From Deltaproteobacteria bacterium (GTDB lineage: Bacteria; Myxococcota_A; Polyangia; Polyangiales; JADJMO01): a stretch of DNA of 64,000 bases. The position numbers and the translations under genes are program-made. Below are positions 26,887 to 35,204 of this stretch, piece after piece. The DNA is taken from contig JANYDK010000103.1 of NCBI GenBank assembly GCA_025363655.1, positions 28,856 to 92,855 on the forward strand, given 5' to 3'. Below the pieces are notes generated by a model. That model ran no database searches. It was not told where the DNA came from and was given only the letters and a program-made list of their open reading frames with translations. The first letter of the stretch is position 1. Every line of letters begins with the position of its first letter.

Positions 26887-28398
26887 ATGCGCAGCTTCGC
26901 CCGTTCGCTCTTCGCAGTTCGCCTCGCCTCCGCGTCGTCCATCGTCGGTCTCCTCGCGCTCGCCGCGGCGTGCGGTGGCGGCATGGGGGCCAAGCCCGGG
27001 GGCAACCTGATGGATCAGACGTTCGCCGGGCAGAACGCGTGCAACCCGAAGAACCACGATCGTCCGTTCATCATCAACTGGGACGCGACCGATCAATCGA
27101 GCTTCCAATCGGCGGCGAAGCGCGACGTCATCTACGTCCACTACGAGGGCTGCGAGCTCAAGGTGCTCGACGGCTGTCGCGACGACTCGGTGGCCGGCAC
27201 CCTCGGCAGCTACAGCCCGGTGGTGTGGACGAGCGGCGGCGTCGAGTCGATCGACATCCACGACAAGGGCGAGCTCTACGCCAAGCTCCCGCTCGGCGCG
27301 CTCTCGCTCAGCGGCAAGGTCGAGAGCGGCGAGAAGCTCCACATGGAGTACTACGTGAGCGGCACGCAGACCGCGACGCGTGAGAAGGTCTACCGCAGCG
27401 ACCTCACGAAGATGAAGGGCTGCGAGGGCGCGACGCACTTCGTCTACAACTACAACCTCGGCGCCTTCGCGCTCGCCTCGCAGAGCTCGCTCCACGCAGA
27501 GGTCAACGGCAGCTACTTCGGCTTCGGCGGCGGTGGCAGCAAGGACAACCTCACCAAGGCCGAGAAGAAGGGCGGCGACATCTCGACCTGCACCGGGCAG
27601 TCGGCGAAGGAAGTCGAGAGCTGCAAGGTGCCGGTGCGGCTCACGCTCCGCGCCATCGAGGACGGAGCCAACCCCGACATCGCCGCTTCGAAGACGCCCG
27701 ACACCGACGAGTCGCTCAACGCCGCCGGAAAGCTCAAGGCCGAGAGCGACACCGAGAAGAAGGCCGCCGAGCACCTCGCCACCGCGAACATCAAGAAAGA
27801 GTCGAAGGACGGCAAATCGTGCCTCGCCGAGCTCGACGAGCACGACAAGCTCGATCCGCGCCCGACCGGTCTCTCGACCAACCCGGCCAGCGGCAAGACG
27901 GCCGGCCTCCGCGCCGAGTGCGTGATGCTGAGCGGTCAGTGCGACGCCGGCAAGGTCGCCTTCCGCAAGGCGCTCGAGGCGACGAAGGCAGGCAGCATCG
28001 GTGCCGAGCAGATGGACAAGATCGTCGACGCCGAGGCCGGCATGTTCTGCCAGGGCTCGAGCATGTCGGAGAAAGATCAGTTCGCGAAGGCGAAGACCGA
28101 GCTCACCAACGGCGGCCTCGGCGTGCAGAAGAAGTCCCTCGGCGAGTGCCAGGCGGCCTTCGACACCTTCATGAAGCTCTACAAAAAACAGGGCGGCGAC
28201 GATCCGGGCAAGGCGCTCACCGGCATCCAGATGCCCGCCCCGAACTGCTTCGCCAAGGCCGGCGACTGCGCCGCGGCGTTCAAGACCTACAAGGCCATCG
28301 ACGACGCGCGGGACGCCAAAGACAGCCTCAAGTCGAAGAACGAGAAGTTCCTCCGCTCCAACTTCGAGAACCTCGTCGACTCCTGCAAAGGCAAGTGA
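26887..28398 (+). CDS. Large lipoprotein of unknown function
   Basis: A 503-residue protein from ATG 26887. The signal peptide has a lipobox (LALAAACGGG, Cys near residue 29). The mature part has even Cys spacing, a Gly-rich turn (YFGFGGGGS) and, in the second half, alternating charged and helical stretches with Cys pairs (CLAELDEHDKLDPRP, GLRAECVMLSGQCDAGK, GQCDAG, CFAKAGDCAAAFKTY) that look like TPR-type repeats. No family is recognised. Its stop overlaps the GTG of a small Cys-rich lipoprotein, so the two form an operon. A terminator-like hairpin lies in its leader. Confidence 0.75.
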   Translation: MRSFARSLFAVRLASASSIVGLLALAAACGGGMGAKPGGNLMDQTFAGQNACNPKNHDRPFIINWDATDQSSFQSAAKRDVIYVHYEGCELKVLDGCRDDSVAGTLGSYSPVVWTSGGVESIDIHDKGELYAKLPLGALSLSGKVESGEKLHMEYYVSGTQTATREKVYRSDLTKMKGCEGATHFVYNYNLGAFALASQSSLHAEVNGSYFGFGGGGSKDNLTKAEKKGGDISTCTGQSAKEVESCKVPVRLTLRAIEDGANPDIAASKTPDTDESLNAAGKLKAESDTEKKAAEHLATANIKKESKDGKSCLAELDEHDKLDPRPTGLSTNPASGKTAGLRAECVMLSGQCDAGKVAFRKALEATKAGSIGAEQMDKIVDAEAGMFCQGSSMSEKDQFAKAKTELTNGGLGVQKKSLGECQAAFDTFMKLYKKQGGDDPGKALTGIQMPAPNCFAKAGDCAAAFKTYKAIDDARDAKDSLKSKNEKFLRSNFENLVDSCKGK

Positions 28399-28829
28399 CG
28401 AGGCGATCACCAGTCGGATGGAACTCGGCTGCGCGCCTTGCTTCGATCGCGGGCGCGCTCGTGATCGCTTCGTGTAGGCCGCGCGACGGGAACAGCTGCG
28501 GTGACGAAGCACCTCGCTGTGGCGAGGACGGCAAAGCGTACGCGTGCGTCGATCGGCGGTGGGAATCGATGCGCTGCGAGGGCCCGTGCAGCGGTGGCAC
28601 GTGCAAGCCAGCGTCGCCACCGCGCGTCGGCGAGCTCTGCTTTCATCCGCGCTGGTGCACGGAGGGACAGTTCAATGGCTCGATGCCTCCAGGCGCCTGC
28701 GCCGAAGACGGTCGCGCGACCCTCGTCTGCGGATGCAGCGATCTGGTTTGGAAAGCCGGCCGCCGTTGCAACGAGCGCTGCGTCGACGGCGAATGTAGCG
28801 AGGACCAGCACCTGAAGGAGAAGCCGTGA
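28395..28829 (+). CDS. Small Cys-rich lipoprotein
   Basis: A 144-residue protein starting at GTG 28395 inside the upstream stop codon (GTGA). The signal peptide ends in a lipobox (ALVIASC, Cys about residue 28). The mature part has fourteen or so Cys in short spacings (CGDEAPRCGEDGKAYACV, CEGPCSGGTC, CGCSDLVW, CNERCVDGEC), typical of disulphide-rich secreted myxobacterial proteins. Function unknown; probably cotranslated with the preceding lipoprotein. Confidence 0.75.
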   Translation: MTRRSPVGWNSAARLASIAGALVIASCRPRDGNSCGDEAPRCGEDGKAYACVDRRWESMRCEGPCSGGTCKPASPPRVGELCFHPRWCTEGQFNGSMPPGACAEDGRATLVCGCSDLVWKAGRRCNERCVDGECSEDQHLKEKP

Positions 28830-28851
28830 TTTCCAGGACCCGATCGCCAAC

Positions 28852-29796
28852 ATGAAGCCCTTCCGGCGCGGCAAATTCGAGGAGCTCCCTGACGCGCCGC
28901 GGGTCGCACATCCGTACTTCCAGACCCGCGGCGAGTCGGTGCCGGTCGTCGTGCCGGGGCTCGGCAAGCTCGACGCGCACGTGCGCGTCTTCGGCGAAGG
29001 GCCGCCGCTCTATCTCGTGCACGGACTGATGACCTCGAGCTACTCGTGGCGCTACGTGCTCGCGCCACTGGGGAAGCACTTCACGCTCTACGCCGTCGAC
29101 TTGCCTGGCAACGGTCGCACCGAAGCGCCGCCGGGCGCGTCGTTCCATCCCGACGTCCTCGCTGCGTTCATCGGGGAGGTGCAGCGCGCGCTCGGCATCC
29201 ACGGCTGCAAGACCATCGGCAACTCGATGGGCGGCTACCTCTGCATGCGCCTCGCGCTGCACGATCCGAGCGTATTTTCTCGACTCGTCAACGTGCACTC
29301 GCCGGGCGTACCCGAGGCGCGTCTGCTCGCCCTCGGCGCCGCGCTCACGGTGCCCGGTTCGGGACGACTGCTGTCGTGGATGGTCGGTCGCGACCCGCAG
29401 CGCTGGGTGCATCGCAACGTGCACTACTACGACGAGTCGCTCAAATCGCTGGAAGAGGCGCGCGAGTATGCCGCGCCGTTGTCGACGAAGAGCGGCCTCC
29501 GCGCCTTCCGCGGTCACCTCCGCGAGACGATGGCGATCGGGCCGGTTCGGCAGTTCCAGCGCGAGCTGCGTGCACGTCGCGATCGCGGCGAGCCCTTCCC
29601 GATGCCGCTTCTGCTGCTCTATGCCGAGAAGGATCCGATGGTCCCTCCGCGCTTCGGCGACGTGATGGCGGCGGCGATCCCCGACGCCAAGTTGGTGAAG
29701 CTGCGCGAGGCCTCGCACTTCGCTCACGTCGACGCGGTGTCGCGCTTCTTACCGCCAGTGCTGGAGTTTCTCGGGGCTGATCCGCTGATCGGCTGA
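28852..29796 (+). CDS. Alpha/beta-hydrolase
   Basis: A 314-residue cytosolic hydrolase from ATG 28852. It shows the fold's HGL oxyanion motif (YLVHGLM), AVDLPGNG, a nucleophile elbow GNSMGG (Ser near residue 125), a plausible acid Asp in YAEKDPMVPP and the catalytic His in EASHFAHVD. This complete triad makes it probably active on an ester, amide or haloalkane. The substrate cannot be guessed. It follows the small lipoprotein by 22 bases, so it may be cotranscribed. Confidence 0.88.
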   Translation: MKPFRRGKFEELPDAPRVAHPYFQTRGESVPVVVPGLGKLDAHVRVFGEGPPLYLVHGLMTSSYSWRYVLAPLGKHFTLYAVDLPGNGRTEAPPGASFHPDVLAAFIGEVQRALGIHGCKTIGNSMGGYLCMRLALHDPSVFSRLVNVHSPGVPEARLLALGAALTVPGSGRLLSWMVGRDPQRWVHRNVHYYDESLKSLEEAREYAAPLSTKSGLRAFRGHLRETMAIGPVRQFQRELRARRDRGEPFPMPLLLLYAEKDPMVPPRFGDVMAAAIPDAKLVKLREASHFAHVDAVSRFLPPVLEFLGADPLIG

Positions 29797-29822
29797 TCGT
29801 CGAATCGATCCCCGGTGGCGAT

Positions 29823-31079
29823 TCATAGCCGCCGCAAATACGACAGCAGATCGGCGCGCGCTGCGACGTCGAGCTCGAGCCCGAATTCGTGTCCGACCAC
29901 CGCGCCCGGCGCTCGCCCGCCGGTGAAGGCCGGATCGATGCGCCCCGGATCGAGCAGCGCCGCGAGCGATGGCAGCGAGGCGTCGTGCAAGAGCGGTCCG
30001 CGCGATGAAACGAAGCGCAGCGAAGGTACGCGGTAGTTTCCCGTGCCGCGGTCGTGCGAGAGACCGACGCGTGGATCGGTCCCTATGGTCGCGAGCGACA
30101 CCGGTGGTCCCGTGAAGGCCGGCGGCGTGTGGCACGAGGCGCAATCCACGGCGAAAATGGCTTCTCCACGCCGTTCGGCGTCGCTCGTGATCCTCGGAGC
30201 CGGGACGTCGGCTGCGAGCGACCAGAGGTAGAGCGCGAGCCCGAGGGCGACCTCGCGCGGAGGACGGAGGAGCCCGTTGCGACCGGTGATCATCAGCGTC
30301 TCGATGCGCACGGCGAGCGAGATCACGTCGCGCTGCAAGACGTTGCCGTCGGCGTGCAAGTGCGTGACGAAGCGAACCGGACGCAAATCGGCGATGCGGA
30401 CCGGCTCGGTTCCCTCGGCCGTGGTGACGTCGACGAGACCATGACCGAAGCCCAAATCGAGCTGCGCGTTGGGACGTCCGATCGAGAGGCGACCCTCTTC
30501 ACCTGGCTGCGCGTGACAGCTGGCACACGAGAGGAAGACACCCGTCGAGCCGTCACCGAGCGGTGCGCGCACGAGACCGCCGATGCCGCGCACGTCGTCG
30601 CGCCAGAGCCCGAAGCGATTCGCCGACTCGTCGGTCGCGAGGACTTCGTCGGGCGCGTCGACGAGCTGCAATGGATAGCGGAAGAACGCCGCCTCGCCGA
30701 GCGCGCGCAGTGCGTCGGCATCACCTTCCGACGCTGCGGGCGAGACCGACAGTGGGCGAGCTTCGGCGGCGAGCGGCCGGCTCCACGACGAACCGAACGT
30801 CGCCACCGTCGCTGCCGGCGGATTCCACTCGGGCGCGAGGCTCCAGTCGCCCGGCGCGCCCGAATCGTAGTGCGCGAGACGGAGCGTCGCGTACCCGTTG
30901 TCCTTTACCACCAGCGAATCGACGAGCGCAGCGCGTCGAAAGCTCGGCTCGCGCAAATACCGCTCGAGCGCGGCCTTCGGCGGTGACTCGATCGGTCCGC
31001 CAATGCTCGAGGAGCCGCACGCACCGGCCAACATCGCGACGAGCCCGAGCGCGACCCGGACGACGGCCCGATCAGCCAT
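29823..31079 (-). CDS. Dihaem cytochrome c-family lipoprotein
   Basis: A 418-residue exported protein starting MADRAVVRVALGLVAML at ATG 31079, eight bases inside the end of the upstream gene. The signal peptide ends in LAGAC (lipobox). Two haem-attachment motifs are visible: SCASCHAQ (about residue 195) and DCASCHTP (about 310). Context residues such as SYLRRL at the C-terminus and VALGLALYLWSL before the second haem fit a cytochrome-peroxidase/MauG-like relative rather than simple mono-haem cytochromes. A role in periplasmic electron transfer or peroxide reduction is inferred. Downstream partner of the Cys-rich lipoprotein in an operon. Confidence 0.8.
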   Translation of the reverse strand: MADRAVVRVALGLVAMLAGACGSSSIGGPIESPPKAALERYLREPSFRRAALVDSLVVKDNGYATLRLAHYDSGAPGDWSLAPEWNPPAATVATFGSSWSRPLAAEARPLSVSPAASEGDADALRALGEAAFFRYPLQLVDAPDEVLATDESANRFGLWRDDVRGIGGLVRAPLGDGSTGVFLSCASCHAQPGEEGRLSIGRPNAQLDLGFGHGLVDVTTAEGTEPVRIADLRPVRFVTHLHADGNVLQRDVISLAVRIETLMITGRNGLLRPPREVALGLALYLWSLAADVPAPRITSDAERRGEAIFAVDCASCHTPPAFTGPPVSLATIGTDPRVGLSHDRGTGNYRVPSLRFVSSRGPLLHDASLPSLAALLDPGRIDPAFTGGRAPGAVVGHEFGLELDVAARADLLSYLRRL

Positions 31080-31779
31080 GGCAGCCGGAATCGAGAGCGC
31101 ACGCCCAATACCCGGCGACGCGATCGTATTGGCACTTGCCGTAGAGACCTCCGTAGTAGCAATCGGCATCGTCGATGCAACGATCGAGCTTGGTGTGGCA
31201 GTACCAACCCTCGAGCCCGCTGTTGCACCCCCTGACGACCGTGTTCGGCGAGCAATACCCGCCCGGTCCGCAGTTGGCGTCGACCACGCAATTACCCTTC
31301 GCGCAGACGGTGGGCCACGCCTGTCGGAGGGTGGCCGAGAACTCGTTGCGGCAGATGCAGACTTCGCCGGCCGCGCAATCGCCGTCCGCGAGGCACGCAT
31401 CGTAGGTGCACTTGTCCCTCGACGTGGCGCTGTCGTAGCCGCAGCGACCTTCCTTTCCTTCCGTGCATTCGGCATCGGCGGTGCAGCCCGGGGTGCCGCC
31501 GCGAATGCCGGCAATGCGATCGGGCGCACAGGCGAGGGGTGCCGGGCGGTGTCGAACGGGCTCCCGACCCGCTGCGTCGATGGGCGGAGAGTCGGGGTAG
31601 CTGTCGAGAAAGACGAACGTGTCGGCGACCGAGTCGGCGACCGAGTCGGCGCCGCCGTCGATCGCCGGTGTGGCGGAATCCGCGGCCGCGCCGCCTTCGG
31701 AGCGCCCACCACAGCCGCCGACCGACGCGAAGAGGGCGAGCGTGAATGGAGTGAGCAGGACGACGCGCGCAGCGGTCAT
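31072..31779 (-). CDS. Cys-rich lipoprotein
   Basis: A 235-residue protein starting at ATG 31779. The signal peptide has a lipobox (ASVGGC, Cys near residue 23), followed by a Ser/Ala/Asp linker. The mature part has about twenty Cys in a regular pattern (CTADAECTEGKEGRC, CTYDACLADGDCAAGEVC, CVVDANCGPGGYCSPN, CIDDADCYYGGLYGKC), a repeat related to the Cys-rich modules of many myxobacterial secreted proteins. It overlaps the dihaem cytochrome gene by eight bases. Function unknown. Confidence 0.78.
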   Translation of the reverse strand: MTAARVVLLTPFTLALFASVGGCGGRSEGGAAADSATPAIDGGADSVADSVADTFVFLDSYPDSPPIDAAGREPVRHRPAPLACAPDRIAGIRGGTPGCTADAECTEGKEGRCGYDSATSRDKCTYDACLADGDCAAGEVCICRNEFSATLRQAWPTVCAKGNCVVDANCGPGGYCSPNTVVRGCNSGLEGWYCHTKLDRCIDDADCYYGGLYGKCQYDRVAGYWACALDSGCHG

Positions 31780-31892
31780 CGCGCCAAGATGCCTGGTTTG
31801 GTGGGCGAGTGCTACTTGGCATGATGAAAGTTGCGGCCTCGCGGTGACGCGACACCTCGACTGGCGACGATGTCCGGTCTACCTCGCGACCC

Positions 31893-32291
31893 ATGACCCC
31901 TATCGAAACCGTGCAGTCGTTCCTCTCGGCACTCGAACGCAGCGAGCGCGACGCCGCCTTCGCGCTTCTCGCGGACGACGTCGTCTACCAAAACGTGCCC
32001 TTCCCCGCCGACAAGGGGAAGGCCGCGGTGATGCGCACCTTCGCGCGCTTCGAGAAGGTGATGACCTCGTTCGAAGTGCAGTGGAAAAACATCGCGGCCA
32101 ACGGCGACATCGTTCTCACCGAGCGCATCGACGTGCTCAAGGGGCCGATGCTCCATCTCGACATCTGGGTGTGCGGCACCTTCGAGGTGAAGAATGGGAA
32201 AATCGTGCTTTGGCGCGATTATTTCGACCTCGCCCAGGTGACGTCGAAGCTGGTGACGGGGCCGATTCGCAAGTTGCTCGGAATGGTTTGA
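31893..32291 (+). CDS. Limonene-1,2-epoxide-hydrolase-like protein
   Basis: A 132-residue protein from ATG 31893 in the NTF2-like/LEH fold. The five residues of the limonene-epoxide hydrolase active site are all present with near-canonical spacing: Tyr32 and Asn34 (VVYQNVP), Arg78 and Asp80 (TERIDVL), and Asp109 (WRDYFD). The family opens epoxides with water using an Asp-Arg-Asp triad. The natural epoxide substrate is unknown. It is divergent from the lipoprotein gene upstream and followed 95 bases later by a glutathione transferase, so a shared detoxification role is possible. Confidence 0.82.
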   Translation: MTPIETVQSFLSALERSERDAAFALLADDVVYQNVPFPADKGKAAVMRTFARFEKVMTSFEVQWKNIAANGDIVLTERIDVLKGPMLHLDIWVCGTFEVKNGKIVLWRDYFDLAQVTSKLVTGPIRKLLGMV

Positions 32292-32385
32292 CCATCGTCG
32301 AGCGCCAACGAAGGTCGACGTCTCCGGCACGAGCGCAGTGAAACCTGACATTCGCCTGTCACACCCTGCCGCTACCGTCGTCCCT

Positions 32386-33021
32386 ATGAAGCTCTTCTTC
32401 CATCCCATGTCCGGAAATTCCCGTCGCGTTCTCCTCGTCGCCACGCACCTCGAGGTGGCGATGGAGCGAATCGTCGTCGACCTCACGACCGGCGAGCAAC
32501 GGCAGTCGCCGCACCTCTCGCGCAACCCCAACGGGCGCGTGCCCGTCCTCGACGACGACGGCTTCGTGCTCTGGGAGTCGCGGGCGATCATGCAGTATCT
32601 CGCCGACAAGACGCCGGGACAGACGCTGTATCCGACCGAGGCCCGCGGACGCGCCGACGTGAATCGGTGGCTCTTCTGGTGTGCGCAGCACATGGCGCCG
32701 GCGAACACCGTGGTGGTGTTCGAGAACTTCGTAAAGGCGATGACCGGCCGCGGTGCACCAGACCCGGCCGAGGTCGCGCGCGGAGAGGCGCTGATTGCCC
32801 AGTACGCGTCGGTGCTCGATGGGCACTTGGCGGACAAAGAGTGGGTCTCGCAAGGTCGCGTGACGCTCGCAGACTATTCGCTGGCTTCGTCGTTCGCGCT
32901 GGCCGGTCCGGCGCGTCTGCCAATAGCCCAGTATGCGCATCTCCGCGCGTGGCTCGGCCGCGTGCAGGAGCTCGATGCGTGGAAGCGCACGCAGCCAGCG
33001 ATGCCAGCGAAGGCGGGTTGA
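32386..33021 (+). CDS. Glutathione S-transferase
   Basis: A 211-residue enzyme starting MKLFFHPMSGNSRRVLL at ATG 32386. The thioredoxin-like N-domain (1-80) has the catalytic Ser in SGNSRR, the cis-Pro in RVPVLDDDG and the ESRAIMQYLA glutathione-binding segment. The all-helical C-domain has VTLADYSLASSFAL, the GST helix-capping motif. It would conjugate glutathione to electrophiles or act as a peroxidase. Placement after the epoxide-hydrolase-like gene supports a detoxification theme, but the start codons are separate. Confidence 0.9.
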   Translation: MKLFFHPMSGNSRRVLLVATHLEVAMERIVVDLTTGEQRQSPHLSRNPNGRVPVLDDDGFVLWESRAIMQYLADKTPGQTLYPTEARGRADVNRWLFWCAQHMAPANTVVVFENFVKAMTGRGAPDPAEVARGEALIAQYASVLDGHLADKEWVSQGRVTLADYSLASSFALAGPARLPIAQYAHLRAWLGRVQELDAWKRTQPAMPAKAG

Positions 33022-33118
33022 GCAAAGACCGAGCGACCTACAGCACCGGCGTACTCTTGTTGTTGCACAACGTGACGAGCTGCACGCGGAGCGTCGACGC
33101 GAAGGGTCAGTCGCAAGC

Positions 33119-33388
33119 TCAGTTGATCGTGTCGTCGCCTGGCGTCGTCACCACCGGCTCGTCGCCGAGGTCGACCACTCGCGAGGCAGCCATGAGGGCG
33201 TTGGCGACGTGACGGAGGGCGTCGCCATCGGGCAGACGCATCGTGATGCCGTTGCCGAGGAAGTGCACGTGCACGGTGCCACATCCGCAGCGCGTGATGC
33301 GTGCGGCAGCGTTCGACGAGAGCTCGACGTGAGGGCCGCAGGGACGCTTCTTTTTGGTCTTGCGCGCGGCGGGAGGCGTCGAGGACAT
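33119..33388 (-). CDS. Small conserved-looking protein with CGCG motif
   Basis: An 89-residue protein starting MSSTPPAARKTKKKRPCG at ATG 33388; the frame continues up to 33424 but adds nothing useful. After a basic N-terminus come ITRCGCGTVHVHFLGNGITMRLP and a helix DALRHVANALMAASRVV. The CGC pair with two His could bind metal. No family is recognised. It is divergent to the ROK kinase. Confidence 0.5.
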   Translation of the reverse strand: MSSTPPAARKTKKKRPCGPHVELSSNAAARITRCGCGTVHVHFLGNGITMRLPDGDALRHVANALMAASRVVDLGDEPVVTTPGDDTIN

Positions 33389-33449
33389 CGACTCAGGTGT
33401 GCGCGCGGCCGGCCCTCTCGTCAAGCCTAGGGCGAGTTATGCTGCGCGC

Positions 33450-34415
33450 GTGGATTCCTCGCTCCGCATCGGCGTCGACCTCGGCGGGACCAAAATCGAA
33501 GCGGTGGTGGTGCGACTCCCGGCCGATTCTTCGAGCGGGCAGGCCCCCGAGGTGCTCGCGCGGGTGCGAAGGCCGACGGGCAGCGAGCTCGGATATGCGC
33601 ACGTCGTCGAAGGTGCGGCGGCCGTCGTCGCCGACGTCGCGCGCGAGGCGGGGCTCACGTCGCTCCCGAAGATCGGCATGGGCATGCCCGGCTCCATCAC
33701 CTGGCGCACGAGCGAGGGCCGACCTTCGAGCGCGGCGCTGGTGAAGAACAGCAACGCGACGTGCCTCAACGGGCGGCCCTTCCGTGACGACCTCGCGCAG
33801 AGAGTCGGCAGCGCGATCGTCTTCGGCAACGACGCCAATTGCTTCGCGCTCGCCGAGGCGACGATCGGCGCCGCGCGGGATGGCATCGTCACCTTCGGCG
33901 TCATCATGGGCACCGGCGTCGGGGGTGGCGTCGTCGTCCGCGACGGGCTCTCCCGCGAAGGGAGACCCCGTGCGTGGGACGGCGCCCAGGGCATCGCCGG
34001 CGAGTGGGGGCACGTCGCGCTCGACGCAGGACACGGTCCCGCCTGCTACTGCGGCAAGCGTGGTTGCATCGAGCGCTACCTCGGCGGCCCCGCCATCGAA
34101 AATAGCTATTTTTCTCGCGTGAACGAGCGCCGAGACCTTCGAGAGATCGCGGCTCGGGTCGAGAGCGACGAGCACGCGCGGCAGACGATCGACGAGCTCG
34201 TGGAGACGTTCGGACGCGCGATGGCCGTGGTCGTGAACGTCCTCGATCCCGACGTCATCGTCCTCGGGGGCGGCGTCTCCAACGTCGAGACGCTCTACGA
34301 TCGGGGCGTCTCCGCGCTCGCGCGTTCGATCTTCAACGACGAGCTGCGGACGCGCGTGGTGAAGAACGCGCTCGGAGACAGCGCAGGAGTGATCGGGGCC
34401 GCGCTCCTCCCCTGA
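33450..34415 (+). CDS. ROK-family sugar kinase
   Basis: A 321-residue protein from GTG 33450. It has the ROK N-terminal ATP loop RIGVDLGGTKIEAVVV, the metal/substrate motif EWGHVALD and the family's zinc signature CYCGKRGCIERYLGG, followed by a second ATP loop VIVLGGGVSN. It phosphorylates a hexose, most likely glucose, fructose or an N-acetylhexosamine. The specificity cannot be read from the sequence. Transcribed alone; the next gene begins the vgrG cassette after about 115 bases. Confidence 0.92.
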   Translation: MDSSLRIGVDLGGTKIEAVVVRLPADSSSGQAPEVLARVRRPTGSELGYAHVVEGAAAVVADVAREAGLTSLPKIGMGMPGSITWRTSEGRPSSAALVKNSNATCLNGRPFRDDLAQRVGSAIVFGNDANCFALAEATIGAARDGIVTFGVIMGTGVGGGVVVRDGLSREGRPRAWDGAQGIAGEWGHVALDAGHGPACYCGKRGCIERYLGGPAIENSYFSRVNERRDLREIAARVESDEHARQTIDELVETFGRAMAVVVNVLDPDVIVLGGGVSNVETLYDRGVSALARSIFNDELRTRVVKNALGDSAGVIGAALLP

Positions 34416-34530
34416 CCCTCCGAGCGCGCCTCCGCACCCGTGCGCAGGTGCACGAGTTTGCTTGCCAAGTTGCCCGAGATCTCCGAATCTCAGCGGCTCG
34501 GCGCGAGCATATTTCCCGGGAGAGAACGCT

Positions 34531-35196
34531 TTGGCCAAACCTTGGAAGCCCTTCGTCGTCGCCGCGGGTGACCACCTCGACCAAATCGCGTTTCGACTGG
34601 GCACGACCCCCGACGAGATTTGGAACAAGCCCGACAACGCGGACCTGAAGGCGCGTCGCAAAGACCGCAACATGCTCTGCGCCGGCGACGTCGTGATGGT
34701 GCCCTCGGAGCCCGTCGAAGGTCTCAGCTTCTCGGTCGGCACCAGCAACAGCTTCAAGGCCGCGGTGCCGAAGGTGAAGGTGCAGCTACGGCTGCGGGGC
34801 GACGAGAAGAAAGGAAACGGCGACGGGAAGAACGCGACCTACGGCAATCAACCGTTCGTCGTCGATGGCGCGATGGGTGACGGGCCTCTCGAAGGGACGA
34901 GTGAAGCCGACGGCACGGTGAAGTTCGAGGTCTCGGTCCTCGTGCGCGAGGTGATGCTGCGTCTTCCGAAGCTCGGCATGCGCATTCCGATCGCGATTGG
35001 CGGCCTCGATCCGATCGACGAGCCGAGCGGCGTCGCGCAGAGACTGCAACACCTCGGCTTCTTGCCGAACGGATCGCCGACGCCGGCCGCGCTGACGCAC
35101 GCGATTCGAACGTTCAAAGCCCGCAATGGCCTGCCGGTGGACGCCGCGATGGACGATGCGACGCGCGAGGCGATGGTGAAGGCACACGGCTCGTGA
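34531..35196 (+). CDS. LysM/peptidoglycan-binding accessory protein of vgrG cassette
   Basis: A 221-residue protein. TTG 34531 (MAKPWKPFVVAAGDHLDQIA, with GGGAGAG upstream) is the best start; the frame before it is non-homologous. Residues 1-55 are a LysM-like domain (GDHLDQIAFRLGTTPDEIWN and the LCAGDVVMVPSEPV end). A central beta-domain follows. Residues about 150-220 form a peptidoglycan-binding type 1 domain (VAQRLQHLGFLPNGSPT, ALTHAIRTFKARNGLPVDA). No signal peptide. Proteins of this make-up are found beside vgrG genes in type VI and related secretion loci. It lies eight bases before the putative effector gene and is probably cotranscribed. Inferred role: effector or spike accessory. Confidence 0.8.
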   Translation: MAKPWKPFVVAAGDHLDQIAFRLGTTPDEIWNKPDNADLKARRKDRNMLCAGDVVMVPSEPVEGLSFSVGTSNSFKAAVPKVKVQLRLRGDEKKGNGDGKNATYGNQPFVVDGAMGDGPLEGTSEADGTVKFEVSVLVREVMLRLPKLGMRIPIAIGGLDPIDEPSGVAQRLQHLGFLPNGSPTPAALTHAIRTFKARNGLPVDAAMDDATREAMVKAHGS

Positions 35197-35204
35197 GGGG
35201 ATGA

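Noticed and set aside
26509..28620. A 703-codon antisense open frame over the lipoprotein pair
   Set aside because: The plus-strand genes have signal peptides and a GTGA overlap; this frame is a Leu/Ala/Glu/Arg-rich shadow.
31080..31712. N-terminal extension of the dihaem cytochrome frame
   Set aside because: It overlaps the Cys-rich lipoprotein in another frame and is Arg/Ser/Pro-rich without homology; a signal peptide begins at the internal ATG 31079.
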